From: Bacteroidales bacterium
GTDB lineage: Bacteria > Bacteroidota > Bacteroidia > Bacteroidales > JAADJA01
NCBI GenBank assembly: GCA_029934735.1
Contig: JAOZLR010000016.1
Coordinates: 3,058-19,237 of the forward strand
DNA: 16,180 nucleotides
Reading direction: 5' to 3'
This document shows, one piece after another, positions 14,730 to 16,180 of this stretch. The stretch's first letter is position 1. Each line of letters starts with the position of its first letter. The notes beneath the pieces were generated by a model, which saw only the letters and a list, made by a program, of their open reading frames with translations, searched no databases and had not been told where the DNA came from. The position numbers and the translations under genes are program-made.

Positions 14730-14737
14730 TACCTTTG
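14730..14737 (+). promoter_or_regulatory. Bacteroidota -7 box for hflX
   Basis: TACCTTTG matches TAnnTTTG and ends 12 bases before the ATG at 14750, giving a very short leader. It overlaps the alternative TTG start at 14735, which argues against that start. The nearest upstream TTTG (14714-14717) is only 12 bases away. Confidence 0.5.
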
Positions 14738-14749
14738 CACACTATTATT

Positions 14750-15967
14750 ATGGAAAACAGTTTGAAAAAAAAGAATAATAAAGAGACGGCAATACTCATT
14801 GGTGTTATTACGCGAAATGATACTGAAGAACGTGTAAATGAGTATCTTGATGAGTTGGAATTTCTTGCCGAAACCGCCGGAGCAGAAACAGTGAAACGTT
14901 TTGTTCAGCGAATTGATATTAAGGACTCACGAACTTTTGTAGGTTCAGGTAAGCTTGCTGAGATTGCAGCCTTTATTGGTGATAATAAGATTGACATTGC
15001 CGTTTTTGATGATGAACTGAGCCCTTCGCAAATAAGAAATATTGAAAAGGCTTTTAAATGCCGTATCCTTGACAGAAATAACCTGATACTTGATATTTTT
15101 GCTAAAAGAGCGCGTACAGCCCACGCAAAAACGCAGGTTGAACTTGCTCAATATCAATACCTGTTACCACGATTGACCCGTATGTGGACACACCTTGAAC
15201 GTCAGCGTGGAGGTATCGGGCTGAGAGGTCCGGGTGAAACAGAGATAGAAACAGACCGCCGGATAATACGTGACAGGATTGCACTACTAAAAAAGAAACT
15301 TCTTAAAATTGACAAGCAAAAAGCCACTCAGCGAAAAAATCGTGGTAAAATGGTTCAGGTAGCTCTTGTTGGTTATACCAATGTTGGCAAGTCAACCATT
15401 ATGAACATGTTGAGTAAGTCGGATGTATTTGCCGAAAATAAACTCTTTGCAACCCTCGATACTACAGTCAGGAAAGTAGTTATTAAGAATCTTCCTTTTC
15501 TGTTGTCCGATACGGTTGGTTTTATTCGCAAGTTACCCCACGATCTGGTAGAATCATTCAAATCAACACTTGACGAAGTTCGCGAATCGGATATTCTCGT
15601 CCTGATTGCCGACATCTCACACTCTGATTTTGAGGAGCATATTAATGTTGTAAAACAAACGCTTGCAGAACTTGATGCAGGTAACAAACCCACAATAATG
15701 GTCTTCAATAAAATTGATGCTTACACATTTACTCAAAAAGATGAAGACGACCTGACACCAGCAACCAAAGAGAACCTGAGCCTTGATGATCTGAAGAAAA
15801 CCTGGCTCGCTAAGGCACACACACCAACACTTTTCGTCTCTGCAAAGAAGAAGCAAAATATCGAAGAGTTTAAAAAGGTGCTTTATGATGAAGTCAGAAA
15901 AATACATACCGTACGTTATCCCTATAACGACTTTTTGTACGAGGATTATGAGGTGGGGGATGGTTAG
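14750..15967 (+). CDS. hflX: GTPase HflX
   Basis: HflX is a translational GTPase-family protein that binds the 50S subunit and splits stalled or heat-damaged ribosomes. Counting from ATG 14750 it has 405 residues. The N-terminal HflX domain (about 15-195) includes FVGSGK (63-68) and the family hallmark glycine-rich GGIGLRGPGETEIETDRR (154-171), followed by a lysine-rich helical linker (172-200). The G domain (about 202-385) has G1 GYTNVGKST (208-216), the G2 region FATLDTT (233-239), G3 DTVG (254-257), G4 NKID (320-323) and G5 SAKK (364-367). All GTP-binding motifs are intact. A charged insert (about 326-352) separates G4 and G5. An in-frame TTG at 14735 would add five residues, but it sits within the -7 box. 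The stop is TAG at 15965-15967. A terminator follows about 140 bases later. Confidence 0.96.
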   Translation: MENSLKKKNNKETAILIGVITRNDTEERVNEYLDELEFLAETAGAETVKRFVQRIDIKDSRTFVGSGKLAEIAAFIGDNKIDIAVFDDELSPSQIRNIEKAFKCRILDRNNLILDIFAKRARTAHAKTQVELAQYQYLLPRLTRMWTHLERQRGGIGLRGPGETEIETDRRIIRDRIALLKKKLLKIDKQKATQRKNRGKMVQVALVGYTNVGKSTIMNMLSKSDVFAENKLFATLDTTVRKVVIKNLPFLLSDTVGFIRKLPHDLVESFKSTLDEVRESDILVLIADISHSDFEEHINVVKQTLAELDAGNKPTIMVFNKIDAYTFTQKDEDDLTPATKENLSLDDLKKTWLAKAHTPTLFVSAKKKQNIEEFKKVLYDEVRKIHTVRYPYNDFLYEDYEVGDG

Positions 15968-16029
15968 TATCTTAATTTCAATATTTGTGTATTTTTTGGC
16001 AAGAAATTACAAAATACAAATGATAAAAA

Positions 16030-16108
16030 ACAAATAAATTTCAATGGAAAAATTCAAAAGTCTAAACAGGTTTCGTATTTAATGTTTTGAAAGTTGAGAT
16101 TTATTTGT
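16030..16108. repeat. Long AT-rich stem-loop downstream of hflX
   Basis: Arm 16030-16045 pairs over 16 positions with 16093-16108 (14 Watson-Crick and two G-U). An inner stem pairs 16053-16059 with 16085-16091 (7 of 7). The tip loop is about 25 bases (16060-16084). It sits directly before the terminator palindrome, sharing base 16108. The stretch from 15968 to 16107 has no coding signal; it is very A/T-rich, with repeated ACAAAT-like words (from about 16008) that I recall from intergenic repeats of other Bacteroidota. Confidence 0.6.
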
Positions 16109-16136
16109 CCCGAAAGCTTTCGGGATGTTTTTTGCA
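16108..16136 (+). terminator. Rho-independent terminator after hflX
   Basis: TCCCGAAAGCTTTCGGGA (16108-16125) is a perfect 18-base palindrome that can form a CCCGAA/TTCGGG hairpin. It is followed on the plus strand by TGTTTTTTG, a U-tract in RNA. No comparable T-run exists on the minus strand, so it should act on plus-strand transcripts from hflX. The remaining bases to 16180 show no feature I can support. Confidence 0.8.
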
Positions 16137-16180
16137 ATTTGTTTTTTCTGGTTTATCCAGGTTAGGAGATAAGGCAGAGA

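Noticed and set aside
14735..14749. TTG start five codons upstream for hflX
   Set aside because: The TTG lies within the TACCTTTG promoter box, so it would probably not be transcribed as part of a usable leader; ATG 14750 is sufficient.

Overview
The window is ordinary chromosomal DNA of a Bacteroidota bacterium, most likely from the order Bacteroidales or a close relative. This rests on four things: AT-rich DNA with little Shine-Dalgarno signal; the Bacteroidota -7 promoter box TAnnTTTG in front of every transcription unit whose start is visible except dprA; a fused DAHP synthase/chorismate mutase; and a PorT-like outer-membrane barrel. I assigned gene families by reading motifs and ran no database search. 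There is no phage, insertion sequence, CRISPR array, rRNA or tRNA. Thirteen protein genes fill almost all of the window.

Left part (1-5827): the 3' portion of aspS (+) converges on a minus-strand block. That block, in transcription order, is a MurG-like glycosyltransferase (TTG start), lgt (lipoprotein diacylglyceryl transferase) and a secreted 828-residue transglutaminase-like protein. All three act at or on the cell envelope, but lgt and the transglutaminase each have their own -7 box, so they need not be one operon.

Middle (5819-9068): dprA (+) diverges from the glycosyltransferase with almost no gap. It converges, across a 195-base spacer holding a heptamer repeat and an inverted repeat, on a PrsW-like membrane protein (-) that lacks several predicted protease residues. 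Next is a bifunctional DAHP synthase/chorismate mutase (-), the entry enzyme of aromatic amino acid synthesis.

Right part (9192-16180): asnS, rpoN (sigma-54) and a PAP2-like membrane phosphatase gene run on the plus strand, the last two separated by one base. They converge on an outer-membrane barrel gene and a corA-type metal transporter (-). Divergent from corA is hflX (+), which is followed by a long AT-rich stem-loop and then a clear rho-independent terminator.

Functionally the window is housekeeping: two tRNA synthetases, a ribosome-rescue GTPase, an alternative sigma factor, DNA-uptake/recombination (dprA), aromatic biosynthesis, metal transport and envelope biogenesis. I found no convincing new multi-gene system. 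The best leads are the active-site-depleted PrsW homologue, a possible second degenerate domain in the transglutaminase protein, the very short leaders implied by the promoter boxes, and several small intergenic repeats and hairpins.
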